Origin: Thiosulfatihalobacter marinus
Lineage (GTDB): Bacteria; Pseudomonadota; Alphaproteobacteria; Rhodobacterales; Rhodobacteraceae
Assembly (NCBI RefSeq): GCF_016019955.1
Contig: NZ_JAECRZ010000003.1
Span: 232,892-296,891, forward strand
Length of the DNA stretch: 64,000 bases
Reading direction: 5' to 3'
A program made the translations under genes and the position numbers. Position 1 is the stretch's first letter. The number at the start of each line of letters is the position of its first letter. This document shows, piece by piece, positions 1 to 7,271 of the stretch. The notes under the pieces were generated by a model. The model was given only the letters and a program-made list of their open reading frames with translations. It was not told the DNA's origin and did no database searches.

Positions 1-132
1 GGCCGTCAGCTCGTTCTTTTCCAACAGGACACAATCCGTCCATCCCTTCTTGGCCAGGTGATACAGGCTCGACGCCCCCACCACGCCGCCGCCAATGATC
101 ACCACACGGGCCTTGCCTGGAAAATCGGCCAT
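1..132 (-). CDS. FAD-dependent oxidoreductase, N-terminal fragment
   Basis: Only the first 44 codons lie in the window; the gene runs off the left edge. The translation begins with ATG at 132 ([20 protein letters not shown]), followed by the Rossmann dinucleotide-binding glycine motif GGGVVGAS at residues 14-21 and an acidic residue (LLEK) about 20 residues later. That is the classic FAD-binding start of the DAO/glycine-oxidase fold. The phrase [11 protein letters not shown] resembles dimethylglycine or sarcosine dehydrogenases, so N-methylated glycine or amino acid oxidation is likely, but the substrate cannot be settled from this fragment. The gene is co-directional with, and 11 bp downstream of, a LysE exporter and an XRE-cupin regulator, so all three may form one amine or amino acid response operon. 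Confidence 0.75.
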   Translation of the reverse strand, partial: MADFPGKARVVIIGGGVVGASSLYHLAKKGWTDCVLLEKNELTA

Positions 133-143
133 CTCGCTCTCCT

Positions 144-770
144 TCAGTCCATCAACAACCGGGCCGCCAGCCCGCCGAAAATGATTGCCGTTACCTTGTT
201 CATCACACCCGACACCCGCCGCAGCGAGGCGCCAAACAGGCCCGCCGCCGCGCCATACCCCGCCGTCACGGCGAATGCCGTCGCCGAAAACATTACCCCC
301 AGGATCAGGATCTGCTGCCAGACCGGTCCGGCCTGCGCCTGAGTGAATTGCGGCAGAAAGGCCAACACGAACAGCGCCACCTTGGGGTTAAGCATATTGG
401 TCAGGAACCCCCGGATCGCAGCCCGGCGCAGGCTGGTTGCGCCCTTCGCCTGCCCAATCTCGCCCGGTCCGCGCCACGCCCTGAAAGCCAGGAACAACAG
501 ATAGGCCGCACCGGCATACCGGATCGCGTCATAGGCCCATGGCATCGCCATCAATGCGGCCGAAATACCGATCGCCGCCAACACCGAATGGCCAAAAGCC
601 CCAAGCGCTATGCCCGCCGATGCCGCAACGCCACCACGCCAGCCCCCCGATACTCCGCAGGCCGTGGCAAACATCACGTCCGCCCCCGGTGTCAGGTTCA
701 GCAGCACTCCGGCCGACACGAATGTCAGGATCAGCGCCAGGTCCATGGCCAGCAAGGTGTCCAGCATCAT
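144..770 (-). CDS. LysE/RhtB family amino acid exporter
   Basis: A 208-residue hydrophobic protein of the usual length for LysE/RhtB exporters. The family signature is near the N-terminus ([20 protein letters not shown], about residues 26-45), followed by about five further membrane segments and the conserved [10 protein letters not shown] stretch. Members export amino acids or derivatives across the inner membrane using the proton gradient; the substrate is not readable here. Two ATGs lie in tandem at 770 and 767, and a GAGGGGGA Shine-Dalgarno sits 5 nt upstream of the first. It begins 10 nt after the stop of the XRE-cupin gene and ends just before the FAD oxidoreductase, which suggests co-transcription and joint regulation. 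Confidence 0.85.
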   Translation of the reverse strand: MMLDTLLAMDLALILTFVSAGVLLNLTPGADVMFATACGVSGGWRGGVAASAGIALGAFGHSVLAAIGISAALMAMPWAYDAIRYAGAAYLLFLAFRAWRGPGEIGQAKGATSLRRAAIRGFLTNMLNPKVALFVLAFLPQFTQAQAGPVWQQILILGVMFSATAFAVTAGYGAAAGLFGASLRRVSGVMNKVTAIIFGGLAARLLMD

Positions 771-780
771 CCGATCCCCC

Positions 781-1353
781 TCAATAAACCGGCGGTGCGA
801 TCACCCAGATCGCCACCGCCGGTTCGTCATAGGGGTTGGCCCAGTGGTGCATCTCGCCCCGAATGCGGAAACTGTCGCCCGGTCCCACCGTGAACCTGTG
901 CGCACCGATGGTCAGATCCAGCCGGCCCGACACCACATAGCCCAACTCCTGTGTCGGGCGCATCTGCGGCGCCAGCATCCGCGCGCCGGGCTGAAACGTG
1001 GAATGCACCACTTCGAAATCATCGGTCAGATCCGGCGACAACAACTCTTCCAAAAGCCCATCTTCGTCTGATCCCATGCGGCGGCGCGCGCCCGCGCGCA
1101 CCACATGGCCCGCCTCGTCTGACGGGGCCGCCGACTGCCCGAACAGCATCGACATCGGCACGTCCAGGACACGGGCGATCAGGCGCAGATCGGAAATCGA
1201 AGGTTCGGACTTGTCGCGCTCTACCTGGCTCAGCCATCCCACAGACCGCCCCAACTGCGCCGCCATCCCGGCCAGCGTCAACCCGCGGGACTTGCGCAGC
1301 GCCCGGATATCGGCGCCCAAGGTTTCCAGGTTCTCCAGCAGACTGTGCAGCAT
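781..1353 (-). CDS. XRE family transcriptional regulator with C-terminal cupin domain
   Basis: A 190-residue regulator. An N-terminal HTH_3 domain covers about residues 10-70 (RALRKSRGLTLAGMAAQLG, then SVGWLSQVERDKSEPSIS), and a C-terminal cupin covers about residues 110-185 (TQELGYVVSGRLDLTIG; FRIRGEMHHWANP). Proteins of this type sense small molecules through the cupin and often control adjacent amine or amino acid catabolic genes, here a LysE exporter and an FAD oxidoreductase. I chose ATG 1353 because a GGGGAG ribosome site lies 5 nt upstream. A longer reading from GTG 1389 is open, but it would place coding sequence across the probable operator. Two tandem inverted repeats directly upstream suggest autoregulation. 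Confidence 0.85.
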   Translation of the reverse strand: MLHSLLENLETLGADIRALRKSRGLTLAGMAAQLGRSVGWLSQVERDKSEPSISDLRLIARVLDVPMSMLFGQSAAPSDEAGHVVRAGARRRMGSDEDGLLEELLSPDLTDDFEVVHSTFQPGARMLAPQMRPTQELGYVVSGRLDLTIGAHRFTVGPGDSFRIRGEMHHWANPYDEPAVAIWVIAPPVY

Positions 1354-1364
1354 CCCCGCTCCCC

Positions 1365-1428
1365 GTGAAAATTCGTAACTGTTTTTCACGATGACAGCAG
1401 ATCATGAAAATTCAAAGCGATTTTTCAC
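1365..1428. promoter_or_regulatory. Tandem inverted-repeat operators of the XRE-cupin gene
   Basis: Two 25-bp inverted repeats lie at 1365-1389 and 1404-1428, offset by 39 bp. Each has the form RTGAAAATTC, about 7 variable bases, then TTTTTCAC. The outer arms GTGAAAA and TTTTCAC are perfectly complementary in the first copy; the second differs by one base (ATGAAAA). The region is AT-rich compared with its surroundings and lies immediately upstream of the regulator's start at 1353. Autoregulation by the XRE-cupin protein is inference. Confidence 0.6.
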
Positions 1429-1486
1429 ACCGGCGCGCTGCGCGCCGACGCGACCTGCCCGTTCAGATTTCAATGGAATCGGGCGC

Positions 1487-2374
1487 TCAGCCCATATCGC
1501 CCAGCGCCAGCGTATGCGCGCGCAGCCAGGTCATGAACCCGCGCGGGTCCGTGGACAGCTTGGCCATCTGCTCTTGGGTCAGCGGTTTGCCGACAATCGG
1601 CGCCTGCGGCTTGTTGCAGGACCGCACGATCTCGTGCAGCAGCAGGCCCTGGCGCAGGATCGGCGAAAACTGACAGGCGATCTGGTAGGCGCGCGAATTG
1701 TGCCCCGGGAAAAAGATCGGCACCACCCGAGCACCGGATTTGCGAATCATCTTGGCGGTGAACACGTTCCATTCTCGCTCGACGGGCGGGCCCCACCAAC
1801 TGTCCGACGACATCACCACACCCGACGGGAACAGCGCCACAACGCCGTCTTCGGCCAGATGCGCCATCGCCTTGGCGCGCATCTCCACCATCTTGCGCTG
1901 CGCTTCGGGATCGTGCGGGAACGGCACCGGGATCATGAACGATGTCGCCGCCTCATCCAGCCCGGTCAGCACCGAACGCGTCAGGATGCGGTAATCTTCG
2001 CGCACCCGCCCGATCAGATCGGCAAAGATCATGCCATCCACCATGCCGTGCGGGTGGTTGGCCACCACGATGACGGGGCCTTCCTTGGGGATATTGGCCA
2101 GCTGCTCTGCCGGGGTCTGCAGCTCGATTCCCATAGTATTCAACGCCCCGCGCCAGAATTTCTGGCCCCGGTACTGTGCATTGTTCTTCTCGAACTTGTT
2201 GACCATCCGAAGGATCTTCAACTTGCCGGTAAACCATTCGATGGCACGAATGGCGAAACTGGTCCAGGGGTCGTCGAACGAATTGGCATAGGTCAGGGTG
2301 CGCCGGTCATAGATCTGACCTTCGCCCTGTCTCTTTGCGTGCGCCCTGCGCGGCTCTGGCAACGTGTCCACCAA
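1487..2374 (-). CDS. Lysophospholipid acyltransferase family protein
   Basis: A 295-residue acyltransferase of the PlsC-like (LPLAT) superfamily, which transfers acyl chains to lysolipids or related acceptors at the inner membrane. The catalytic box reads VVANHPHGMVDG (about residues 102-113). The histidine-aspartate spacing is one residue longer than the canonical HX4D, as I recall for the hemolysin/OlsA-like branch with NHPxGxxDG. A second block, VALFPSGVV, is the expected FPEG-like phosphate-binding motif with Glu replaced by Ser. The frame has no early ATG; it opens with TTG 2374 immediately followed by GTG 2371, behind GGGAAG. It lies downstream of ptsH on the same strand with a 35-nt gap, so it may be the last gene of that operon. 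Ornithine-lipid or phosphatidic acid synthesis are both possible. Confidence 0.75.
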   Translation of the reverse strand: MVDTLPEPRRAHAKRQGEGQIYDRRTLTYANSFDDPWTSFAIRAIEWFTGKLKILRMVNKFEKNNAQYRGQKFWRGALNTMGIELQTPAEQLANIPKEGPVIVVANHPHGMVDGMIFADLIGRVREDYRILTRSVLTGLDEAATSFMIPVPFPHDPEAQRKMVEMRAKAMAHLAEDGVVALFPSGVVMSSDSWWGPPVEREWNVFTAKMIRKSGARVVPIFFPGHNSRAYQIACQFSPILRQGLLLHEIVRSCNKPQAPIVGKPLTQEQMAKLSTDPRGFMTWLRAHTLALGDMG

Positions 2375-2409
2375 GTCTCAACTTCCCGCCCTGACGCACA
2401 TGACTGGCG

Positions 2410-2688
2410 TCAGAACCCTTCTCCGAACTTGTCGGCAACCAGCGCTTCGATCGCATCCGCCAACGGCGCGGCATCCGGGCCGCTGGTCAAAACGTCGATC
2501 GATGATCCTTTCGACGCCGCCAACATCAGCAATCCCATAATACTGTCACCGCTTGCGCTCAACCCATCCTTTGAAACTTCGGCCGAGGCATCGAATCCCT
2601 CCACCACCTCGACAAGCTTGGCCGAGGCGCGGGCATGCAGCCCTTTTTCATTCACAATCTTCAACGCGCGGGTAATGGTCTCGGACAT
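2410..2688 (-). CDS. ptsH: HPr family phosphocarrier protein
   Basis: A 92-residue HPr-fold phosphocarrier. The phosphorylatable histidine is His18 in KGLHARAS. The regulatory serine is Ser49 in GDSIMGLLML, the site modified by HPr kinase. It accepts phosphate from Enzyme I and passes it to an EIIA; here the partner EIIA-Man-type gene lies immediately upstream (4-nt gap) and an HPr kinase gene lies further upstream in the same operon. No Enzyme I, EIIB or EIIC gene is present in the window. The set therefore looks regulatory, not sugar-transporting, as in other alphaproteobacterial incomplete PTS systems. Length and motifs are typical. Confidence 0.92.
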   Translation of the reverse strand: MSETITRALKIVNEKGLHARASAKLVEVVEGFDASAEVSKDGLSASGDSIMGLLMLAASKGSSIDVLTSGPDAAPLADAIEALVADKFGEGF

Positions 2689-2692
2689 TCAG

Positions 2693-3085
2693 TCAATCCG
2701 TATGTATGTTCTGACTATCAATATATTTGCGCCCCGCCTCCAGCGACGCGCGCACGGCATCGGGCACGGAAAGGTGGCGGCTTTTCGCCAATTTGATCAG
2801 CATCGGCAAATTGGCGCCGTACAGAATGCGGCGGTTGTCCGGGGCACAGGCCAGCAGGCTAAGGTTCGACGGCGATCCACCGAACATGTCGGTCACGACC
2901 ACAACGCCTTGCCCCGTATCCACCGAATCGGCGGCGGCGCAGATTTCCGTCTGCTTGCCGGACCGGTCATGATCCGCTTCGATGGTGATGGCGCGCACGC
3001 CCTTCTGCGATCCCACGACATGCTCCATCGCCGCCAGGTATTCCCTGGCCAGCCCGCCATGTGCCACGATCACAATTCCGATCAC
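2693..3085 (-). CDS. PTS EIIA component, mannose family (ManX-like)
   Basis: A 130-residue EIIA domain of the mannose/fructose family. The phosphorylated histidine is His9 in IVIVAHGGLA, and the second conserved block is VVVVTDMFGGSPSN. No EIIB domain is fused and no permease is nearby, so the protein probably relays phosphorylation state to regulatory targets, not sugar. The start is GTG 3085, whose GTGA overlaps the rapZ stop codon, showing translational coupling. ptsH follows after 4 nt. The order hprK, rapZ, EIIA, ptsH matches the conserved alphaproteobacterial arrangement. Confidence 0.9.
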   Translation of the reverse strand: MIGIVIVAHGGLAREYLAAMEHVVGSQKGVRAITIEADHDRSGKQTEICAAADSVDTGQGVVVVTDMFGGSPSNLSLLACAPDNRRILYGANLPMLIKLAKSRHLSVPDAVRASLEAGRKYIDSQNIHTD

Positions 3086-4020
3086 GCTTCGTCATCTCCA
3101 TTCGCGGTGTCGCCGGGTCGCCGCCCGGGCAATGTCGCAAACCTGTCAAGTTCGCGATGCCTTATTGACACTTGCCAGCCCCGATACGCAAGGGCTTGCG
3201 CGACGCTTTCGGCCATGAAAACCGACCGGTGCTTGCCGCCGGTACAGCCGAACCCGATCACCAGGTGGCCACGCCCCTCGGTCAGATAGGCCGGCAGCAA
3301 CAGATCGATCATGTCCATCAATTTCCCGAAAAACGGATCGAAATTCTTGTCGGCCGCCACATAGTCAGCCACTTCCGGATCGGCGCCGGTCAATGGGCGC
3401 AGGTCGTCCACCCAATGCGGATTGCGCAGGAACCGGCAATCAAACACCAGGTCGGCCACTTGCGGCAAGGCGCGTTTGTAGCTGAACGATTGTACCGTCA
3501 GCGCCAGCGCCTGCCGGTCCTCTGGGGCGAACCATTTCTCGACCGCGGCGCGCAACTCGTGCGGGCTGAGCGACGATGTGTCGATCAGAACATCCGCCGC
3601 ATCGCGCACCGTTTCCAGCATGGCGAACTCGCGCGCGATGCCCTCGCGCGGGCCCAGATCGGGCGCCATCGGGTGGCGGCGGCGGGTTTCATTGTAGCGG
3701 CGCTCCAGAATGTCGGCCCGGCAATCCAGGTACAGCAGCTCCGGCGACGGGCCGGGCAGGCCGCGCAGCAGGTCCAGAGCCTCCAGCAATGCATGAGACG
3801 AGAAATCCCGGTTGCGCGTGCCCAGTCCCAATGCCATCGGCCGCGCCGGGGGTGGCCCCGAGAACAACCGCTCCAACAGGCCAAGCGGCAGGTTGTCGAT
3901 GGTTTCGTAACCAGCGTCCTCCAGCGCCCGGATCGCCGTGGATCGCCCGGCCCCGGACGGTCCCGTCACAAGAACAAGCCGGGGGTCGGGATGGGTGGGG
4001 GGGCGGGTCAGCTCAGGCAT
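3082..4020 (-). CDS. rapZ: RNase adapter / nucleotide-binding protein RapZ
   Basis: A 312-residue RapZ (YvcJ) family protein. A Walker A motif GPSGAGRST is at residues 20-28. The C-terminal half carries the characteristic block IGFGCTGGKHRSVFMAE near residues 275-291. In Enterobacteria RapZ binds small RNAs and RNase E to tune glucosamine-6-phosphate synthase; in alphaproteobacteria its role is less defined. The ATG at 4020 overlaps the end of hprK by 8 nt, and its stop overlaps the GTG start of the EIIA gene, so the three are translationally coupled. Close linkage to HPr and HPr kinase fits a nutrient-sensing regulatory module. Confidence 0.92.
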   Translation of the reverse strand: MPELTRPPTHPDPRLVLVTGPSGAGRSTAIRALEDAGYETIDNLPLGLLERLFSGPPPARPMALGLGTRNRDFSSHALLEALDLLRGLPGPSPELLYLDCRADILERRYNETRRRHPMAPDLGPREGIAREFAMLETVRDAADVLIDTSSLSPHELRAAVEKWFAPEDRQALALTVQSFSYKRALPQVADLVFDCRFLRNPHWVDDLRPLTGADPEVADYVAADKNFDPFFGKLMDMIDLLLPAYLTEGRGHLVIGFGCTGGKHRSVFMAESVAQALAYRGWQVSIRHRELDRFATLPGRRPGDTANGDDEA

Positions 4021-4465
4021 GGCGTCCTTTGCGCAGATATTGCATCAGGGCTGGCGCAAAATGTGGGGCCTGCACCCGAAAAAGCAAGGGAACAGGACAC
4101 CCCAGAAGATGAATTTCGCGTGGGTGAGGCATCCGGTCCGTTTCCTCGCGATCCATGTCAACGGCCAGAACCAGCCGCGCCTCGGGCATCGGATCGGCCC
4201 GCAGGATGCCCACCCCCCGCGCCTCGATCAGCCCGGCAATCGTATCCGGCGCGCTGGCGACCAGAGCACTGCCGCGCAGCGTTACACAGGTCTTGTCATC
4301 CGCCACCAGCCGCGCGCCCAGCGCGATGAGCTGCAAGGCCAGCGCCGATTTCCCGCTGCCGGATGCGCCGGTGATCACAATCGCGCGGTCCCTGTCCAGG
4401 GCAACACAACTGCCGTGCAGGATGGTGTGTGCGGCGGGATCCGGCATGTCAGAAGTCGCGCCCAC
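4013..4465 (-). CDS. hprK: HPr kinase/phosphorylase, short alphaproteobacterial form
   Basis: A 150-residue HPr kinase. It contains only the C-terminal catalytic domain, about half the size of the Gram-positive enzyme. Walker A is GASGSGKS at residues 33-40. It is expected to phosphorylate HPr on the GDSIMG serine encoded two genes downstream. The frame opens at GTG 4465, 14 nt after the end of chvG; an alternative ATG is at 4447 with no better ribosome site, so the start is uncertain by six codons. Linkage with chvG/chvI and rapZ is the expected alphaproteobacterial context. Confidence 0.9.
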   Translation of the reverse strand: MGATSDMPDPAAHTILHGSCVALDRDRAIVITGASGSGKSALALQLIALGARLVADDKTCVTLRGSALVASAPDTIAGLIEARGVGILRADPMPEARLVLAVDMDREETDRMPHPREIHLLGCPVPLLFRVQAPHFAPALMQYLRKGRHA

Positions 4466-4479
4466 GCCCCGCGCCCGGC

Positions 4480-6174
4480 TCAGACCGGCAGGCCCACGAC
4501 AAACCGCGCGCCCAGCGGTTCCGATGTCACATCGGCCTCTGTGGGGCGGATATTCTCGGCCCAGATCACCCCGCCATGCGCCTCGACGATCTGTTTCGAA
4601 ATCGCCAGGCCCAGCCCCGAATTATTGCCGAACTGGCTCTCGGGACGATGCGAATAGAACCGGTTGAAAATCTTGTTCAGCGCCTGTTCCGGAATGCCGG
4701 GGCCGGTATCCTCGACCACCACCAGCACCCGGTTTTCACGCTTGCGGACCCAGACGCGGATTGCGTCGCCATCTTCGCAAAAGCTGATCGCATTGGTGAT
4801 CAGGTTCACGAAAACCTGCGCCAGCCGCGCCTCCAGCCCGTTGATCTCGATCGGCGTTTCCGGCAGGTCGGCGATAAAATCGATGCCCTTGCCCTTGGCG
4901 TCCTCGCCCAGGTATTGCGACAGATTATTGACCATTTCCAGAAGGTTGAACTGCTCTTCCTCTTCCTTGACCAGTTCGCTGTCCAGCCGCGACGCGTTGG
5001 AAATGTCGCTCACCAGCCTGTCCAGACGGCGCACATCATGCTCGATCACGTCCAGCAGCTTTGCCCGTTGTTCTTCTTTCTTCACCAGGCGCAAAGACCC
5101 CACGGCCGATCGCAGGCTGGCCAGCGGGTTCTTGATTTCATGCGCCACATCGGCGGCGAATTGTTCGTTGCTGTCGATGCGTTCATACAGCGCCGATACC
5201 ATGCCTCGCAGCGCGCCGGACAGGCGCCCGATCTCATCGGGACGCGCCGTCAGGTCCGGAATACGCACCCGGCCCGGATTTACCTTGCGGCTGTCGGTAT
5301 CGCGCCCGATTTCCGCCGCCGCCGCCAGATCCGACAGCGGGTTGGAAATGGTCGAGGCCAGCACCATCGACAATCCCACCGACACCACGGTGGCAATCAG
5401 GAACATCTGCAACACGCGCTCGCGCTCGCCGCGGACCATCTGATCCAGCTCTCCGGCGGCGCTGGTCAGCACCACCGCCCCCACGGCCCGGCCGTTCTGC
5501 ACAATCGGGACCGCAACCGCGAATACCGTGGCACCGGTCGGATCCTGAAGCGAGGTCAGCACTTCCTGCCCGTCGATCGCTGTCGACGACAAGTCGCGCG
5601 CCTGGGTCTCGACCGAGGGGCGCTGCGGCCCCACCGCGTCGTCGCCACCGCCAAACAGCCGCCAGACCCAGTTGAGCGCCGAGGTCAGCGGCGTGCCCTT
5701 CGGGCGCTCCGCCAGAACCGCGGCGGCATTGGCCGATGCTTCGCCCGCCTTGCGGCCGACTTCGGCGGCGCCCGTGTCAAAAACAAACACATTCGTGCCC
5801 AACCGCAGCGGCAGCTTGTCCAGCGTGCCGCCCACGTCGATCCCGTCGCCGGTGGCCATGTTCACCGGGGCGCCGCTGGGCATCTGCGCCCCGAACGCGC
5901 CCGCGATCAGCCGCGCCTCGGTCATCAGCCCATCGGCGCGTTGCACCGCGAAACTGTCCCGCGCGGAATTCAGATACAGGATACCGGCGACCAGAACGCT
6001 CAGCGCGATCAGGTTGAAGGTGATGATCTTGCGTGTCAGGGGGGACTTGCTCAGCGGCAGCAGGCGGCGGCGCTCGCGCCGGCCCCGCAATTCCCGCTCG
6101 ACATTGGCCTCGGGCGCGACCCAGTCATCGCCCAAAACAACGTCCCCGTCCCGCCCCTGGGCCATGTCGCGCAC
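4480..6174 (-). CDS. chvG: Sensor histidine kinase ChvG
   Basis: A 564-residue membrane sensor kinase. TM1 is about residues 49-69 and TM2 about 256-275, enclosing a periplasmic stimulus-sensing domain of roughly 185 residues. Then come a HAMP region, the HisKA box FAADVAHEIKNPLASLR with phospho-acceptor His345, and an HATPase_c domain with the N box NLITNAI (about 457-463) and DTGPGIP. ChvG/ExoS-type kinases sense acid or envelope stress and phosphorylate ChvI. The likely start is GTG 6174 with AAAGGA 5 nt upstream; ATG 6165 is an alternative. It lies 23 nt downstream of chvI and is followed by hprK. Confidence 0.92.
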   Translation of the reverse strand: MRDMAQGRDGDVVLGDDWVAPEANVERELRGRRERRRLLPLSKSPLTRKIITFNLIALSVLVAGILYLNSARDSFAVQRADGLMTEARLIAGAFGAQMPSGAPVNMATGDGIDVGGTLDKLPLRLGTNVFVFDTGAAEVGRKAGEASANAAAVLAERPKGTPLTSALNWVWRLFGGGDDAVGPQRPSVETQARDLSSTAIDGQEVLTSLQDPTGATVFAVAVPIVQNGRAVGAVVLTSAAGELDQMVRGERERVLQMFLIATVVSVGLSMVLASTISNPLSDLAAAAEIGRDTDSRKVNPGRVRIPDLTARPDEIGRLSGALRGMVSALYERIDSNEQFAADVAHEIKNPLASLRSAVGSLRLVKKEEQRAKLLDVIEHDVRRLDRLVSDISNASRLDSELVKEEEEQFNLLEMVNNLSQYLGEDAKGKGIDFIADLPETPIEINGLEARLAQVFVNLITNAISFCEDGDAIRVWVRKRENRVLVVVEDTGPGIPEQALNKIFNRFYSHRPESQFGNNSGLGLAISKQIVEAHGGVIWAENIRPTEADVTSEPLGARFVVGLPV

Positions 6175-6197
6175 TTCAGTCCTTTCGGCTGCCGCTT

Positions 6198-6899
6198 TTA
6201 CTCTTCGTTGTACCTATAGCCGATGCCATAGAGGGTCTCAATCGCCGAGAAATCAGGATCGGCGGTCCGCATCTTCTTGCGCAGGCGCTTGATGTGGCTG
6301 TCAATGGTGCGATCATCCACATAGACCTGATCGTCATAGGCCACGTCCATCAGCTGATCCCGGCTCTTGACGAAACCGGGGCGCTGGGCCAGCGCCTGCA
6401 ACAGCAGGAATTCGGTCACGGTCAGGGTCACGTCCTTGCCCTTCCAGCTGACCGAGTGGCGCAGCGGGTCCATCACCAGTTCGCCGCGGTTCATCACCTT
6501 GGTTTCCTCGGTGTCCCCCACAAGATCGCCGTCCACCGCCTCCTGGCGGCGCAGCAATGCGCGGATGCGTTCCACCAGAAGCCGCTGCGAGAACGGCTTC
6601 TTGACATAATCATCGGCCCCCATGCGCAGCCCCAGCACCTCGTCGATCTCGTCATCCTTCGAGGTCAGGAATATTACCGGCATGCTGGTTTTCTGCCGCA
6701 GCCGCTGCAACAGGTCCATCCCGTCCATGCGCGGCATCTTGATGTCCAGCACCGCCATATCCGGCAATTTCTTGTTGAAAGCGTCCAGCGCCTGCTGGCC
6801 GTCATTATAGGTTTCTACTTCAAACCCTTCTGCCTCAAGGGTCATGGAAACGGACGTCAGGATATTCCTGTCGTCGTCCACAAGGGCAATCTTCGACAT
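6198..6899 (-). CDS. chvI: Response regulator ChvI (OmpR family)
   Basis: A 233-residue OmpR/PhoB-type regulator. The receiver domain starts [12 protein letters not shown] with acidic residues Asp8-Asp10, and the phospho-acceptor is Asp52 in [12 protein letters not shown]-terminal winged helix with [20 protein letters not shown] binds DNA. It pairs with ChvG, encoded 23 nt downstream. ATG 6899 is the start that fits the family; the frame remains open to 6956, but the extra 19 residues are atypical. In other alphaproteobacteria ChvI controls envelope, polysaccharide and acid-response genes. The divergent neighbour is pckA, an arrangement conserved in Rhizobiales. Confidence 0.93.
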   Translation of the reverse strand: MSKIALVDDDRNILTSVSMTLEAEGFEVETYNDGQQALDAFNKKLPDMAVLDIKMPRMDGMDLLQRLRQKTSMPVIFLTSKDDEIDEVLGLRMGADDYVKKPFSQRLLVERIRALLRRQEAVDGDLVGDTEETKVMNRGELVMDPLRHSVSWKGKDVTLTVTEFLLLQALAQRPGFVKSRDQLMDVAYDDQVYVDDRTIDSHIKRLRKKMRTADPDFSAIETLYGIGYRYNEE

Positions 6900-7271
6900 T
6901 GGTCGGGTCCTTATGCTGCTCGTTTTTATGCCTGTTTTTTGCGGTATTATGCGCAATTACCGCTCAGGCAATCAATCCAAAAGTGCGATTCGGGTCACAA
7001 ACCGGACTTATTTGACCCTGTTTTTGCTAAGCAATGGCTAATATGCCTCACCTTTTGAATCCAATTTGGGCGGAATGCCTCCGATCGGCAGGGCTGGTTG
7101 CGCTAACCTGTAAGTGGTTGCGCTAACTGCGCTATTGCGTCCTGTTCTTTTGCGGAACCGGCATGTTAAGCAGCGCTCATCAGCCAGAAACCGGGCTGAT
7201 CGGGGGCGCGAGAATTTCCCCGTGAATCAAGGACTGCCGCCTCAATTCAGGTCGGCTACAGGAGTTTGACG
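6900..7271. other. Divergent chvI-pckA intergenic region
   Basis: A 372-bp gene-free stretch between divergent chvI and pckA. It is more AT-rich than the flanking genes near chvI (around 6905-7060) and must hold both promoters. The only ordered element I can identify is the pair of 13-bp direct repeats at 7095-7127, described separately. I could not identify a convincing sigma-70 hexamer pair. Confidence 0.6.
7095..7127 (+). promoter_or_regulatory. Paired LacI-type-like operators upstream of pckA
   Basis: The 13-mer TGGTTGCGCTAAC occurs perfectly twice, at 7095-7107 and 7115-7127. The offset is exactly 20 bp, about two helical turns, which puts both on the same DNA face. Each copy matches, at 11 of 14 positions, a palindrome TGTTAGCGCTAACA of the kind I recall for the alphaproteobacterial LacI-family carbon regulator CceR, whose targets include gluconeogenic genes. 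The pair lies about 145-175 bp upstream of the pckA start. Assignment to CceR is inference. Confidence 0.5.
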
